A DNA stretch of 64,000 nt from Variovorax sp. EL159 (GCF_900100965.1 NZ_FMUJ01000003.1:186001-250000), one strand, 5' to 3'; counted from the stretch's first letter, positions 1 to 8,837 are shown. Made by a program: numbers and translations. The notes: generated by a model from the letters alone, not told the origin.

Positions 1-2073
1 ACCGACTACATCGACAACCTCGAACGGCTGGCCCGCATCATCGAGAGCATCGACACGCCGACCTCGCTGGACTCGGAAGTCATCAAGCTGAAGAACGGCG
101 TGGCGGTGGACATCGCCGGGCTCGCCACCGAACTGCTGGAAGGCAGCGGCGACAAAGGCAAGCGCGACATCGTGGTGCTGGCCGACCCGCGCTCCAACAG
201 CATCGTGATCCGCTCCAGCAGCCCGGGGCGAACCTCGCTGGCCCGCGAGCTGGTCGCCAAGCTCGAGAATGCGCAGAGCGATCCGGGCAACCTGCACGTG
301 GTTTACCTGCGCAACGCGCAGGCAGTGAACCTGTCGGGCGTGCTGCGCGGGCTGCTCACGGGCGAGTCGCCAGCAGACCCGGCCACCACCGGCGGCGGCT
401 CGGTGCGTGCGGCGCTGGGCGCGGGCGGCATGCTCAGCGGGGCAGGGGGCGCGAACGGCGCGGGCAATGGCGCGGCGGGCAGCAGTTCTTCGAACCGGAG
501 CACGAGTGGCACGGGCAGCACGACCGGCAGCGGTGGCAGCAGCAGCTCGACGAGCGGTGGCCTGCGCGGCATCGGGGGCGCGGGTGGCACAGGCGGCCAG
601 TCCGGCACTGCGAGCGGCGGCAGCGGCTCCACCGCCTTCTCGGCCGGCGGCGTCACGGTGCAGGCCGATGCCACCACCAACACGCTCATCATCGCGGCAC
701 CCGAGCCGATGTACCGCAGCCTGCGCCGGGTGATCGACACGCTCGACCAGCGGCGCGCGCAGGTGCTGGTCGAAAGCCTGATCGTCGAGGTGACCGAGAC
801 CGACGTCTCCGAGCTGGGCATCCAGTGGATGGCCGGCGGGGGCAACGGCCGCGTGATCGGCGGTGCGAACTTCGGCGGTGCCACGCTCAACCCGAATGCG
901 CGCAACACCATCGAGGCCATGCCGCGCGGCCTGAACATCGGCGTGGTCGACGGCACCGTCAAATTGCCGGGCGTGGGCGAGATCCTCAACCTCAAGCTGC
1001 TGGCGCGCGCGCTGCAGACCAAGGGCGGCGCCAACATCCTGTCGACGCCCAACATCCTCACGCTGGACAACGAGGCCGCCTCGATCATGGTCGGCAAGAC
1101 CGTGCCCTTCGTGAGCGGTCAGTACATCACCAACGGCAACAGCAGCACCAATCCCTTCCAGACCATCCAGCGCGAGGACATCGGCCTGAAGCTGAACATC
1201 CGCCCGCAGATTTCCGAGGGCGGCACGGTCAAGCTCGACATCTACCAGGAGGTGTCGAGCATCGACGACCAGGCATCGAGCGCGGCCAGCGGCATCGTCA
1301 CGAACAAGCGGGCGCTCGACACCAGCATCCTGGTCGACGACGGCCAGATCATGGTGCTCGGCGGGCTCATGGAAGACAACGTCACCAACGGCACCGACGC
1401 CGTGCCGGGCCTGGGCTCGCTGCCGGTGGTGGGCAACCTGTTTCGCTACGACAAGCGCCAGCGCGTCAAGACCAACCTGATGGTCTTTCTGCGGCCCTAC
1501 GTGATTCGCGATGCCGACGCGAGCCGCAGCCTCACGCTCGACCGCTACAACTTCATGCGCGCGCGGCAGGGGCGCTCGCGGCCGATGCCTCATGGGGTGC
1601 TGCCCGATCTCGGCGGGCCTGCATTGCCCCCTTCGGACGTGCCCACCGTGGGCCGCGCGCCCGAGGTCGACCTGCGTCCGCAGAACTGGGAGCGCACGCG
1701 CGAGCAGACACCGCCGCCCACCGCGTCGGCCACCGAGCTGCGCCGGTCGCCCGAGGTGCAGGCCCCGCTGCCGGTCACGCGCTCGCAGTTACCCAGGGGC
1801 GTGACGGTGGACTCGGACCCCACCGCGCTCTACGGCAGCGCCAACGACAAGCTCGCCGTGGTGCAGATCGCCGACGTGAAGACCGAATCGGATGCGGTGC
1901 TTGTCGTCAAGCGGGTGCGCATCAGCGGCATTGGGGCCTACATCGTGAGCGGGCCGGGCGGCGAGGGCAACATGGTGCGCGCAGACGTTCCACGCGATCC
2001 GCAGTCGGTGGACAACGCCATCGCCGTGCTGCGCGAGCTCGGCTACCGGCCAGAGATGGTGGTGACGCCATGA
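1..2073 (+). CDS. gspD: Type II secretion system secretin GspD (5' partial)
   Basis: Outer-membrane channel of the type II secretion system. The reading frame is open from base 1, so the start codon and signal peptide lie upstream; 690 codons are visible. They run through N-domains, a long Gly/Ser-rich linker (window residues about 135-215, typical inside the N3 domain of GspD), a secretin core (about 247-503, with the motif VPGLGSLPVVGNLF) and a tail of about 185 residues. The end of the tail (about 605-687) looks like a SPOR-type fold: VVQIADVKTESDAV, then MVRADVPRDPQSVDNAIAVL. That would be an unusual peptidoglycan-binding addition. Its TGA overlaps the gspE start in an ATGA junction, so the two are translationally coupled. 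Family assignment is secure; the SPOR reading is inference. Confidence 0.95.
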   Translation, partial: TDYIDNLERLARIIESIDTPTSLDSEVIKLKNGVAVDIAGLATELLEGSGDKGKRDIVVLADPRSNSIVIRSSSPGRTSLARELVAKLENAQSDPGNLHVVYLRNAQAVNLSGVLRGLLTGESPADPATTGGGSVRAALGAGGMLSGAGGANGAGNGAAGSSSSNRSTSGTGSTTGSGGSSSSTSGGLRGIGGAGGTGGQSGTASGGSGSTAFSAGGVTVQADATTNTLIIAAPEPMYRSLRRVIDTLDQRRAQVLVESLIVEVTETDVSELGIQWMAGGGNGRVIGGANFGGATLNPNARNTIEAMPRGLNIGVVDGTVKLPGVGEILNLKLLARALQTKGGANILSTPNILTLDNEAASIMVGKTVPFVSGQYITNGNSSTNPFQTIQREDIGLKLNIRPQISEGGTVKLDIYQEVSSIDDQASSAASGIVTNKRALDTSILVDDGQIMVLGGLMEDNVTNGTDAVPGLGSLPVVGNLFRYDKRQRVKTNLMVFLRPYVIRDADASRSLTLDRYNFMRARQGRSRPMPHGVLPDLGGPALPPSDVPTVGRAPEVDLRPQNWERTREQTPPPTASATELRRSPEVQAPLPVTRSQLPRGVTVDSDPTALYGSANDKLAVVQIADVKTESDAVLVVKRVRISGIGAYIVSGPGGEGNMVRADVPRDPQSVDNAIAVLRELGYRPEMVVTP

Positions 2074-3515
2074 GCGCCGTGCCGCAAGCCGCCGTGCTGC
2101 CCCACGCATGGGCGCGCAGCCAGCGCCTCATCGTGCGGCATGACGAGGGCGCCGCGCCGTCGCTCGTGGTCTGCGAACGCACGCCGGGCTGGGCCATTGT
2201 CGAGGCCCGCCTGATGCTGGGCGAACTGCCGCTGCAACAGGTCAGCCCGCAGGAGATGGACGCGCTGCTCGGCAACAGCTATGCCGATGCCGACGACGCC
2301 GCATCGGTGGTCGGCGCGGTCGAGCAGCAGGTCGATCTCGACCGCCTGATGCAGGACATTCCCGCCGTCACTGACCTGCTCGATGCGCAGGACGATGCAC
2401 CCGTCATCCGCATGATCAACGCGCTGCTGGCCCAGGCCGCGCGCGATGGCGCCAGCGACGTGCACCTCGAGTCGTTCGAGACGCACTCGGTGGTGCGCTA
2501 CCGCGTCGACGGCACGCTGCGCGATGTGGTGGCGCCGCGCAAGGCGCTGCATGCGGCATTGATATCGCGCATCAAGATCATGTCGCAGCTCGACATCGCA
2601 GAAAAACGTTTGCCGCAAGACGGGCGCATCACCCTGCGCGTCGGCGGCCGCCCGATCGACGTGCGCGTGTCGACGGTGCCCACAGCACACGGCGAGCGCG
2701 CCGTGCTGCGCCTGCTCGAAAAAGATGCAGGCCGCCTGCGGCTCGAACGCCTGGGCATGGCGCCCGACACGCTGGCCGAACTCACGCGGCTGGTGCGCCA
2801 GCCGCACGGCATCGTGCTCGTGACCGGCCCCACCGGCAGCGGCAAGACCACCACGCTGTACGCGGCGCTGGGCCAGCTCGACCTGAGCACCAGCAACATC
2901 CTCACCGTCGAAGACCCCGTCGAATACGACCTGCCGGGCATCGGCCAGATTCCCGTGCACAGCAAGATCGGCATGACCTTCGGCGCGGCCTTGCGCGCCG
3001 CGCTGCGGCAAGACCCCGACAACATCATGATCGGCGAGATCCGCGACTTGGAGACCGCGCAGATCGCAGTGCAGTCGTCGCTCACCGGCCACGGCGTGCT
3101 GGCCTCGCTGCACACCAACGACGCCGTCTCCGCCGTCACCCGCATGACCGACATGGGCATCGAGCCTTTTCTGCTGTCGTCCTCGCTGCTCGGCGTGCTC
3201 GCACAGCGGCTGGTGCGTTGCCTGTGCCCCGCATGCAAGGTGCAGCAGACGAAGCCCGATGGCAGCGTCGCGTACGTGCCGGTGGGTTGCCCGGCATGCG
3301 GCCATTCGGGTTTCAAGGGGCGTACCGGCATCCACGAACTGTTCGTGGTGCACGAAGACATCCGGCGCCTGATCCACGAGGGCGGCGACGAACAAGCCAT
3401 GCGCGCCGCGGCGGTGCGGCACGGCATGCGCTCCATGCGTGAAGACGGGCAACGCTGGGTGCGCGAGGGCATCACCACCGCCGAGGAGATCCTGCGCGTG
3501 ACGCGCGACGCCTGA
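2070..3515 (+). CDS. gspE: Type II secretion system ATPase GspE
   Basis: Cytoplasmic hexameric ATPase that powers pseudopilus assembly. The 481-residue product has all expected motifs: Walker A GPTGSGKTTT (residues about 253-262), Asp box VEDPVEYD (about 280), Walker B MIGEIRD (about 320), His box LASLHTND, and a zinc-binding cysteine set (CLCPAC near 384-389, GCPACG near 407). The length is normal for GspE. The ATG at 2070 overlaps the gspD stop and fits the start of the family N-domain. gspF follows after 14 bases, preceded by a GAGGAGG ribosome-binding site, so D, E and F form one operon. Confidence 0.97.
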   Translation: MSAVPQAAVLPHAWARSQRLIVRHDEGAAPSLVVCERTPGWAIVEARLMLGELPLQQVSPQEMDALLGNSYADADDAASVVGAVEQQVDLDRLMQDIPAVTDLLDAQDDAPVIRMINALLAQAARDGASDVHLESFETHSVVRYRVDGTLRDVVAPRKALHAALISRIKIMSQLDIAEKRLPQDGRITLRVGGRPIDVRVSTVPTAHGERAVLRLLEKDAGRLRLERLGMAPDTLAELTRLVRQPHGIVLVTGPTGSGKTTTLYAALGQLDLSTSNILTVEDPVEYDLPGIGQIPVHSKIGMTFGAALRAALRQDPDNIMIGEIRDLETAQIAVQSSLTGHGVLASLHTNDAVSAVTRMTDMGIEPFLLSSSLLGVLAQRLVRCLCPACKVQQTKPDGSVAYVPVGCPACGHSGFKGRTGIHELFVVHEDIRRLIHEGGDEQAMRAAAVRHGMRSMREDGQRWVREGITTAEEILRVTRDA

Positions 3516-3529
3516 GGAGGCTGCACGAC

Positions 3530-4735
3530 ATGGCACGTTTCGAGTTCGAGGCCGCCACCGCCGGCGGCGAGATCCAGCGCGGCACCACCGAAGGCGAGTC
3601 CGCGCGCTCGGTGCGCGCCCAGTTGCGCGAGCGCGGTCTCACGCCGCTCGACATTCGAGAGAAGGCCGCAAGCGGTGGGGCGCTCGCGTGGCTCAGCCCC
3701 AAGCTCGGCGCGGCCGATCTGTGTTGGGCCACGCGCGAACTGGCAAGCCTGCTGGGCGCGCGCCTGCCGCTCGAAGCCGCATTGGTCGCGACCATCGAAC
3801 AGGCCGAGCGCAAGCACGTCGCCGAGTCGTTGAGCGCGGTGTGCGACGGCGTGCGCGCCGGCATGCGCCTGGCCGATGCACTGGGCGAGCGGCCACGCGA
3901 CTTTCCGCAGATCTATCGCGCGCTGGTGAGCGCCGGCGAAGACTCCGGCGATCTCGCGCGCGTGATGGAACGGCTGGCCGACTACCTGGAAAACCGCGAC
4001 AACCTGCGCGGCAAGGTGCTCACGGCCTTCATCTATCCGGCCATCGTCGGCTTCGTGTCGCTGTGCATCGTCGTGTTCCTGCTCGGGTATGTGGTGCCGC
4101 AGGTCATCGGTGCCTTTGCGCAGGCGCGGCAGGAGCTGCCGACCATCACCCGCGTCATGCTGGCTGCAAGCGCCTTCGTGCGCGAATGGGGCTGGCTCAC
4201 GGCGGGGCTGATCGTGGGCGCGTGGGCGCTGGCGCGCGCGTCGCTGCGCGATGCGGGGCGGCGATTGCGGTGGCATGGCTTGATCTTGCGCATGCCGGTG
4301 GTGGGGCGCTATGCACTGGGCGTGGACACCGCGCGCTTCGCGTCCACGCTGTCGATCCTCATGGATGCCGGCGTGCCGCTGCTGCGTGCGCTCGAGGCCG
4401 CGCGGCAGACACTGGTGAACGAATGGATCAAGCGCTGCGTGCTCGAAGCCACCGGCCGTGTGAAAGAGGGCACGCCGCTCGCTACGGCACTGAAAGCGCA
4501 AAAGATTTTTCCGTCGAACCTCGTGCATCTGGTGGCCAGCGGCGAGAAGACGGGTGCGCTCGCGGCCATGTTCGAGCGTGCCGCGCTGAACCTCTCCCGT
4601 GACCTGGAGCGCCGCGCGATGCGCCTGACCACTTTGCTGGAGCCCGTGATGATCCTTGCGATGGGCGGCGTGGTCATGTTGATCGTGCTCGCCGTGCTCA
4701 TGCCGATCATGGAAATCAACCAGATGGTGCATTGA
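3530..4735 (+). CDS. gspF: Type II secretion system inner-membrane platform protein GspF
   Basis: Polytopic inner-membrane platform protein that couples GspE to the pseudopilus. The 401-residue product has two T2SSF domains separated by hydrophobic segments (about residues 165-195, 220-240 and 370-398). Family patterns are visible: FSSTLSIL-like ARFASTLSILMDAGVPLL in the second half and a final VMLIVLAVLMPIMEINQMV membrane helix. It has the normal family length. It is the last gene of the gspDEF run and is followed by a strong intrinsic terminator. The pseudopilin genes gspH, gspI and gspJ reappear only about 19.6 kb downstream. Confidence 0.96.
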   Translation: MARFEFEAATAGGEIQRGTTEGESARSVRAQLRERGLTPLDIREKAASGGALAWLSPKLGAADLCWATRELASLLGARLPLEAALVATIEQAERKHVAESLSAVCDGVRAGMRLADALGERPRDFPQIYRALVSAGEDSGDLARVMERLADYLENRDNLRGKVLTAFIYPAIVGFVSLCIVVFLLGYVVPQVIGAFAQARQELPTITRVMLAASAFVREWGWLTAGLIVGAWALARASLRDAGRRLRWHGLILRMPVVGRYALGVDTARFASTLSILMDAGVPLLRALEAARQTLVNEWIKRCVLEATGRVKEGTPLATALKAQKIFPSNLVHLVASGEKTGALAAMFERAALNLSRDLERRAMRLTTLLEPVMILAMGGVVMLIVLAVLMPIMEINQMVH

Positions 4736-4773
4736 ATTCTCGGGAGCATCGCGCGAAAAAAGCGCGATGAATT

Positions 4774-4809
4774 CGGGAACTTTCAACGCGGTGTTCCCGA
4801 GCTTTTTTC
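4774..4809 (+). terminator. Intrinsic terminator after gspF
   Basis: A 7-bp perfect stem CGGGAAC (4774-4780) / GTTCCCG (4793-4799) is followed directly by AGCTTTTTT. A second hairpin, CATCGCGC (4747-4754) / GCGCGATG (4762-4769), lies just upstream. Together they separate the gspDEF operon from the next gene. Confidence 0.8.
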
Positions 4810-4947
4810 GGGCTGCTGTCACCTCCCAAAAGCAAGATCAAAGGCGTCGCCAGAGGGGCGACACAGGAAGCGAAAGGGCAGGCGAAACACACAAACAACG
4901 CCTGTCCTTGGCAGCTCATTTCTTTTGGTCCATTCAAAGGAGTTTCC

Positions 4948-6234
4948 ATGAATGCAAAGTTCAAGACGGTCGCCCTGTCGGCCGTGATGATGGCGGGTTT
5001 GATGGCTGCGGGTGCAGCTTCGGCGCAGATCTCCGTCGGCGGCGGCGCCACGCTGCCCCAGCCCCTGTATGAAGACCTTCTGCCCAGCGGCGTCGGCCAA
5101 ACCAACTACAGCTACACCGGCACGGGCAGCGGCGCCGGCAAGAAGGCCTTCCTGAACAACAACCCGCAAGCCACGGCCGGCAGCGAGTTCCGCGACGAAA
5201 GCCAGGCTTCCCGTCCGCTCTGGCCGACCACGCAAACGGTGCACTTCGCCGGCAGCGATTCGGCGCTCACCGCAGCCGAACGCGACAGCTACAACAACGA
5301 CAACTTCCTCGGAACGTCGTCGGCTCCGAAGACCCGCCTGCAAGGCTGGGGCCCCCTGATCCAGCTGCCCGCCGTCGGCGCCGCCGTGCTGGTGCCCTAC
5401 AAGAGCTCCACCGTCAGTGCCGTCACCAACCTGGACCTGTCGGATGCCAAGGTTTGCGCCATCTTCTCCAAGACGCCGGGCGGCCGGACCTGGGGTGAAG
5501 TGCTCGGCACGACCGACACCACGCCGGTTCAAGTGGTCTATCGCAACGAAACCAGCGGCACCACGGAACTGCTGAGCCGCTACCTTGTCGCCGCATGCTC
5601 GGGCACCAACTTCATCGTCTCCAACGACTTCCGCAAGGTTGTCGCTGGCGCGATCCCGGCTGGAACCCCGCAACCCCGCAAGGCCACCGACCCCGCAGAT
5701 CCGGCAACCGATGCGATCTGGACTTTTGTCGACGGCAACGGCGGCATGTCGAGCTCGTTCGGCACGGCCGGCCGCATCGGCTACCTGAGCCCGGACCCGG
5801 CCTACAACCCGAGCAACAACACGGTCGTTGCGAAGGTCAATGGCTTCCTGCCGGTCGCCGATTCGATCAAGGTCGCACTCGGCGCCCAGGTGCTGCCGAT
5901 CAACGGCGCTTCCACCGACCCGCTGGCCTGGGTCCCGGCCTACATCAAGCCGCCGGTCACCGGCACTGGCGCCGCCTACCCGATCTTCGGCACGACCAAC
6001 CTGCTGGTCAACCAGTGCTATGCCAACTCCGGCGCACTGACCAAGGTCAAGTCCTTCCTGGCCCGCCTGTACGTTCCGAGCGCCAAGATCCGCCAGCACG
6101 GCTTCGTCGAACTGCCTGACGGCACGAACGGCACCGACAACTGGAAGTCGAAGATCAACACGACCTTCCTGACGACCTCCAGCTCGCAAGGCATCGGCAA
6201 CACCAACGTCTGCAACGGCATCGGCCGTCCCTGA
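4948..6234 (+). CDS. Secreted PstS-like phosphate-binding protein
   Basis: Periplasmic or secreted substrate-binding-fold protein of the PstS/DING class. The 428-residue product begins with a clear Sec signal peptide (MNAKFKTVALSAVMMAGLMA, cleavage after ASA near residue 26). The mature start ISVGGGATLPQPLY matches the phosphate-loop region of PstS-like proteins, and later segments (AVCAIF-type KVCAIFSKTPGG, RNETSGTTELLSRYL) also fit that fold. An AAAGGAG ribosome-binding site sits 5 bases before the ATG. No pstCAB transporter genes are nearby; the neighbours are T2SS genes. In Pseudomonas, T2SS of the Hxc type and PstS/DING proteins are tied to phosphate starvation, so this may be a T2SS cargo (inference). 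It has at least four cysteines. Confidence 0.8.
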   Translation: MNAKFKTVALSAVMMAGLMAAGAASAQISVGGGATLPQPLYEDLLPSGVGQTNYSYTGTGSGAGKKAFLNNNPQATAGSEFRDESQASRPLWPTTQTVHFAGSDSALTAAERDSYNNDNFLGTSSAPKTRLQGWGPLIQLPAVGAAVLVPYKSSTVSAVTNLDLSDAKVCAIFSKTPGGRTWGEVLGTTDTTPVQVVYRNETSGTTELLSRYLVAACSGTNFIVSNDFRKVVAGAIPAGTPQPRKATDPADPATDAIWTFVDGNGGMSSSFGTAGRIGYLSPDPAYNPSNNTVVAKVNGFLPVADSIKVALGAQVLPINGASTDPLAWVPAYIKPPVTGTGAAYPIFGTTNLLVNQCYANSGALTKVKSFLARLYVPSAKIRQHGFVELPDGTNGTDNWKSKINTTFLTTSSSQGIGNTNVCNGIGRP

Positions 6235-6255
6235 TCGTTGATTGATCGCGCCCGT

Positions 6256-6280
6256 GCAGCCGCCGCGATGCGGTGGCTGC
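6256..6280 (+). terminator. Strong hairpin after PstS-like gene
   Basis: An 11-bp stem with one G-T pair (GCAGCCGCCGC / GCGGTGGCTGC) closes on a 3-base loop 22 bases after the stop codon. No T-run follows, so it may be a Rho-dependent or mRNA-stabilising hairpin rather than a classical terminator. Confidence 0.4.
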
Positions 6281-6401
6281 CGGCTGCGGTTCTGCCCCGA
6301 GGCAACGGGCTGCGCGAAAGCGTGGCCCGGGCCCCGGGGCTTTGTTCCGTGCGCGCCATCGACCACCGCGGCCAATGACAACGACTGCATACGTTTTAGC
6401 A

Positions 6402-6419
6402 ATGTCATGTGAACGTCAC
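6402..6419 (+). promoter_or_regulatory. Candidate Pho box upstream of the STN-sigma-FecR operon
   Basis: Two 7-base direct repeats, ATGTCAT and ACGTCAC, are separated by GTGA. This is the 7+4+7 arrangement of a PhoB site (CTGTCAT-N4-CTGTCAY), with 6/7 and 5/7 matches. It lies about 92 bases before the chosen start of the STN gene. PhoB control would fit the adjacent PstS-like gene. By-eye match only. Confidence 0.4.
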
Positions 6420-6510
6420 CACCGAGGACTAACGTTGTCTGGGTTCGCTGACGTGGCCTGTGCGTCGGGCGGCGGCCTCGGCAGTTCAGGAGCATGTGCA
6501 CCCATCCGGT

Positions 6511-7272
6511 ATGACAGCGAATTCGGCACCGGTTGGTGTTCTGGCACTGGCCTGGTGTCTGGTCGGTACCGCGTTAGGGGCTGCCGCGAGCAACGCGCAC
6601 GCGCAGCAACCAGCACCGATGGCTTCGACGGCACCCGCTGCGCGCATCGAGTTCGACATCGCGGCGCAGCGTCTGGGCGATGCCATCGCTGTCTACAGCA
6701 TGGTCACGGGGCTGGACGTATTGATCGACGGGGAGCATGCACAGCGGCTTTCGAGCACGGTGCGCGGAACGATGACCGCGCCGGAAGGACTCGAGGCAAT
6801 GCTGGCAGGAACGGGATTGGAGGCGCGCCGCGCGAGCGCGACGTCGGTGGTGATCCGGGCGTCGCGGTTTCCGGGCATGAAGGCCTTGCCGCTGCTGCCC
6901 GAGCCCGCGGGCATGGAGGCATCGGGATTCAACGAGGGGGAAGTCTTGCATCAGTCTTATGCCGCCCAGGTCCAGCAGGCCTTGCGCAGCACCTTGTGTG
7001 CCTCGACGCAGACGCGTCCGGGCAGTTACCGCCTGGCGCTGCAGCTGCATCTGGATGCGCGCGGCACGGTGGATCGCTTTCGCCTGCTGAGCACGACCGG
7101 CGTGTCCGATCGCGATGCGGCCGTGCAGCTGAAAGTGCGCGGCATGTCCGTCGGCAGCCCGCCGCCGCCTTCGCTGCCGCAGCCGCTGGTCGTCCTGCTG
7201 CTGCCGGAGGGGCCGGGCGCGCAGTCCGACTGCGAAGCGTCCGTGTCCGGCGCGGATGGGCGCGTGCCATGA
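6511..7272 (+). CDS. STN-domain / TonB C-terminal-like hybrid signalling protein
   Basis: Exported protein of 253 residues with a Sec signal peptide (hydrophobic VGVLALAWCLVGTALGAAAS, cleavage after AHA). Residues about 40-110 form an STN domain (secretin/TonB short N-terminal): FDIAAQRLGDAIAVYSMVTG, then a VRGTMTAPEGLEAMLAGTGL-type helix-strand unit. The C-terminal part (about 145-240) resembles the TonB C-terminal fold, with GTVDRFRLLSTTGVSDRDAA and a PPPPSLPQP end. There is no beta-barrel, so it is not a TonB-dependent transducer. The ATG at 6511 is chosen for the signal peptide; an in-frame GTG at 6496 is closer to an AGGAG. Its stop overlaps the sigma-factor start (ATGA), suggesting the STN domain takes the place of the usual signalling receptor (inference). 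Confidence 0.7.
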   Translation: MTANSAPVGVLALAWCLVGTALGAAASNAHAQQPAPMASTAPAARIEFDIAAQRLGDAIAVYSMVTGLDVLIDGEHAQRLSSTVRGTMTAPEGLEAMLAGTGLEARRASATSVVIRASRFPGMKALPLLPEPAGMEASGFNEGEVLHQSYAAQVQQALRSTLCASTQTRPGSYRLALQLHLDARGTVDRFRLLSTTGVSDRDAAVQLKVRGMSVGSPPPPSLPQPLVVLLLPEGPGAQSDCEASVSGADGRVP

Positions 7273-7817
7273 GCGAAAGCACTTCGTCCTCGCTGCGCGC
7301 GCGCATGGTCGCGCGCTATGTCGAGCTGCGCGGCAAGCTCGAGCGCATTGTGGGTTCGCGCGACGATGCGGCCGATGCCATGCAAGAGACGTGGCTTCGG
7401 CTCGCCGCCATGGGCGACACGGGCTCGGTGAACAACGCCGACGCCTACCTTCTGCGCATGGCCGCGAACATCGCCACCGATCACTACCGCCACGACAACG
7501 TGCTGTTGGTGCGCGGCGAGATCGCCGAGCTGGTGCATGTGGTGGACGAGGCCGGCGACCCCGAGCGCATCGCCAGCGCGCGCAGCGACGTGCAGGCGCT
7601 GAGCCTCGTGCTGGGCCGCATGCCCGCGCGGCGCCGTGCCATCCTGGTGGCGGCGCGCGTCGAGGGCCAGCTCAACGACGAGATCGCGCAGCGGCTCGAC
7701 GTGTCCGTGAGCACGGTCGAGAAAGAGCTTCGCGCGGCACTGGAGTATTGCAAGAAGCATTTGCCGGATGTGGAGGCCGCCCAGCGCGGGCACTTTGCCG
7801 GGCCGAGAAAATACTGA
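7269..7817 (+). CDS. ECF RNA polymerase sigma factor (FecI-like)
   Basis: 182-residue sigma-70 family factor of the extracytoplasmic-function class. Region 2 is visible (DAADAMQETWLRLA, YLLRMAANIATDHYR), as is region 4 with a helix-turn-helix (ARRRAILVAARVEGQLNDEI, then RLDVSVSTVEKELRAALEYC). The size is normal for FecI-type factors. It overlaps the STN gene upstream by an ATGA and overlaps the FecR gene downstream at the stop codon, so STN, sigma and FecR form a tightly coupled unit. Established families of this layout activate surface-protein or receptor genes when FecR relays an outer-membrane signal. The likely target here is the giant exoprotein gene. Confidence 0.9.
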   Translation: MSESTSSSLRARMVARYVELRGKLERIVGSRDDAADAMQETWLRLAAMGDTGSVNNADAYLLRMAANIATDHYRHDNVLLVRGEIAELVHVVDEAGDPERIASARSDVQALSLVLGRMPARRRAILVAARVEGQLNDEIAQRLDVSVSTVEKELRAALEYCKKHLPDVEAAQRGHFAGPRKY

Positions 7818-8809
7818 TGATTGCCATGTCCTCCTACGAACCTGAACCCGGAGCGCTGCGTCGCCAGGCCGAAGCCTGGTGGGTGCGCCTGCATTCGGGC
7901 CAGGCCACGCGCGCCGATGCCGACGCATTCCGGCAATGGGCCACGCACAGCACCGCGCATGCGCAGGCATGGCGCGAGGTGATGCGCATCTGGTCGGCAC
8001 TCGATCCGCTGCTGGCCGAAGAGGCCGCGCGCCAGGCGTCGCGAACACGCGCCTTCTCGTGGGCCGGTGTTTCGCGGGCCCTGCATTCGCCGGGGCGCCG
8101 CGCATTCCTCGGTGGCGCGGTCGCGGCCTCGGTGGCGGCGGGCGTGCTGGCGGTCGAGCCGCCGCTGGGGTTGTGGCCCTCGGTCACCGACATGGCGGCC
8201 GACTACCGCACCGCCACCGGCGAGCAACGCGAGGTCGCCTTGGGCGAGCGCGCCAGCGTGCGCATGAACACCCAGACGCTGGTCAACCGCATCGGCGGCG
8301 CGAACGCACACGGCATCGAGCTGGTGAGCGGCGAAGCCGAGGTCGTGACCACGGGCGCCGCCGAGTTCTTCGTCGAAACGGGTGGCGGGCGCCTGCAGGC
8401 ACGCGCGGCGCGTTTCAACATCCGCCATACAGGCCCGCAGGTCTGCGTGACCTGCCTCGATGGCCGCGTGCTGGTCTCGGTGGGCGGCGAGCAGCGCTCG
8501 CTGGAGGCAGGGCGGCAGGTGACCTACGACGCGACGGGCCTGCGCGAAGTGGTGCGCGCGGATGTGGCCAGCGTGAGCACCTGGCGCACCGGGACCTTGT
8601 CCTTCGACCGCATGCCGCTGTCGGAGGTGGTCGCCGAAATCAACCGCTATCGCCCCGGTAAGGTCTTCCTGCGCAACGACGAACTGGGCCGCACGCTGGT
8701 GCGGATGCAGGTGTCGCTGCGCAGCATCGACAACGCGCCGCTGATGATTCGCGAGCTGTATGGCGCACGCATGCGCAGCCTGCCGGGCGGCATCGTCGTG
8801 CTGAGCTGA
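7817..8809 (+). CDS. FecR-type transmembrane anti-sigma factor
   Basis: 330-residue inner-membrane sigma regulator. The N-terminal cytoplasmic part has the DUF4880 motif (WWVRLHSGQATRADADAFRQ, WATHSTAHAQAWREV). A twin-arginine-like RRAFLGGAVAASVAAGVLA segment follows as the single membrane span. The periplasmic FecR domain (TATGEQREVALGERASVRMN and onward) comes next, then a C-terminal DUF4974/STN-like tail (LSFDRMPLSEVVAEINRY). The ATG at 7817 shares bases with the sigma stop; a second ATG at 7826 is possible. It would hold the upstream sigma factor inactive until the periplasmic part is engaged. Confidence 0.9.
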   Translation: MIAMSSYEPEPGALRRQAEAWWVRLHSGQATRADADAFRQWATHSTAHAQAWREVMRIWSALDPLLAEEAARQASRTRAFSWAGVSRALHSPGRRAFLGGAVAASVAAGVLAVEPPLGLWPSVTDMAADYRTATGEQREVALGERASVRMNTQTLVNRIGGANAHGIELVSGEAEVVTTGAAEFFVETGGGRLQARAARFNIRHTGPQVCVTCLDGRVLVSVGGEQRSLEAGRQVTYDATGLREVVRADVASVSTWRTGTLSFDRMPLSEVVAEINRYRPGKVFLRNDELGRTLVRMQVSLRSIDNAPLMIRELYGARMRSLPGGIVVLS

Positions 8810-8837
8810 CGCGCGCGTGCAGTGCCGCGGATTTCCC

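Noticed and set aside
6410..6440. GTGAAC...GTCT as an ECF-type promoter for the STN operon
   Set aside because: The spacing between the two elements (22 bases) is too long for ECF promoters, and the same bases fit a Pho box better.
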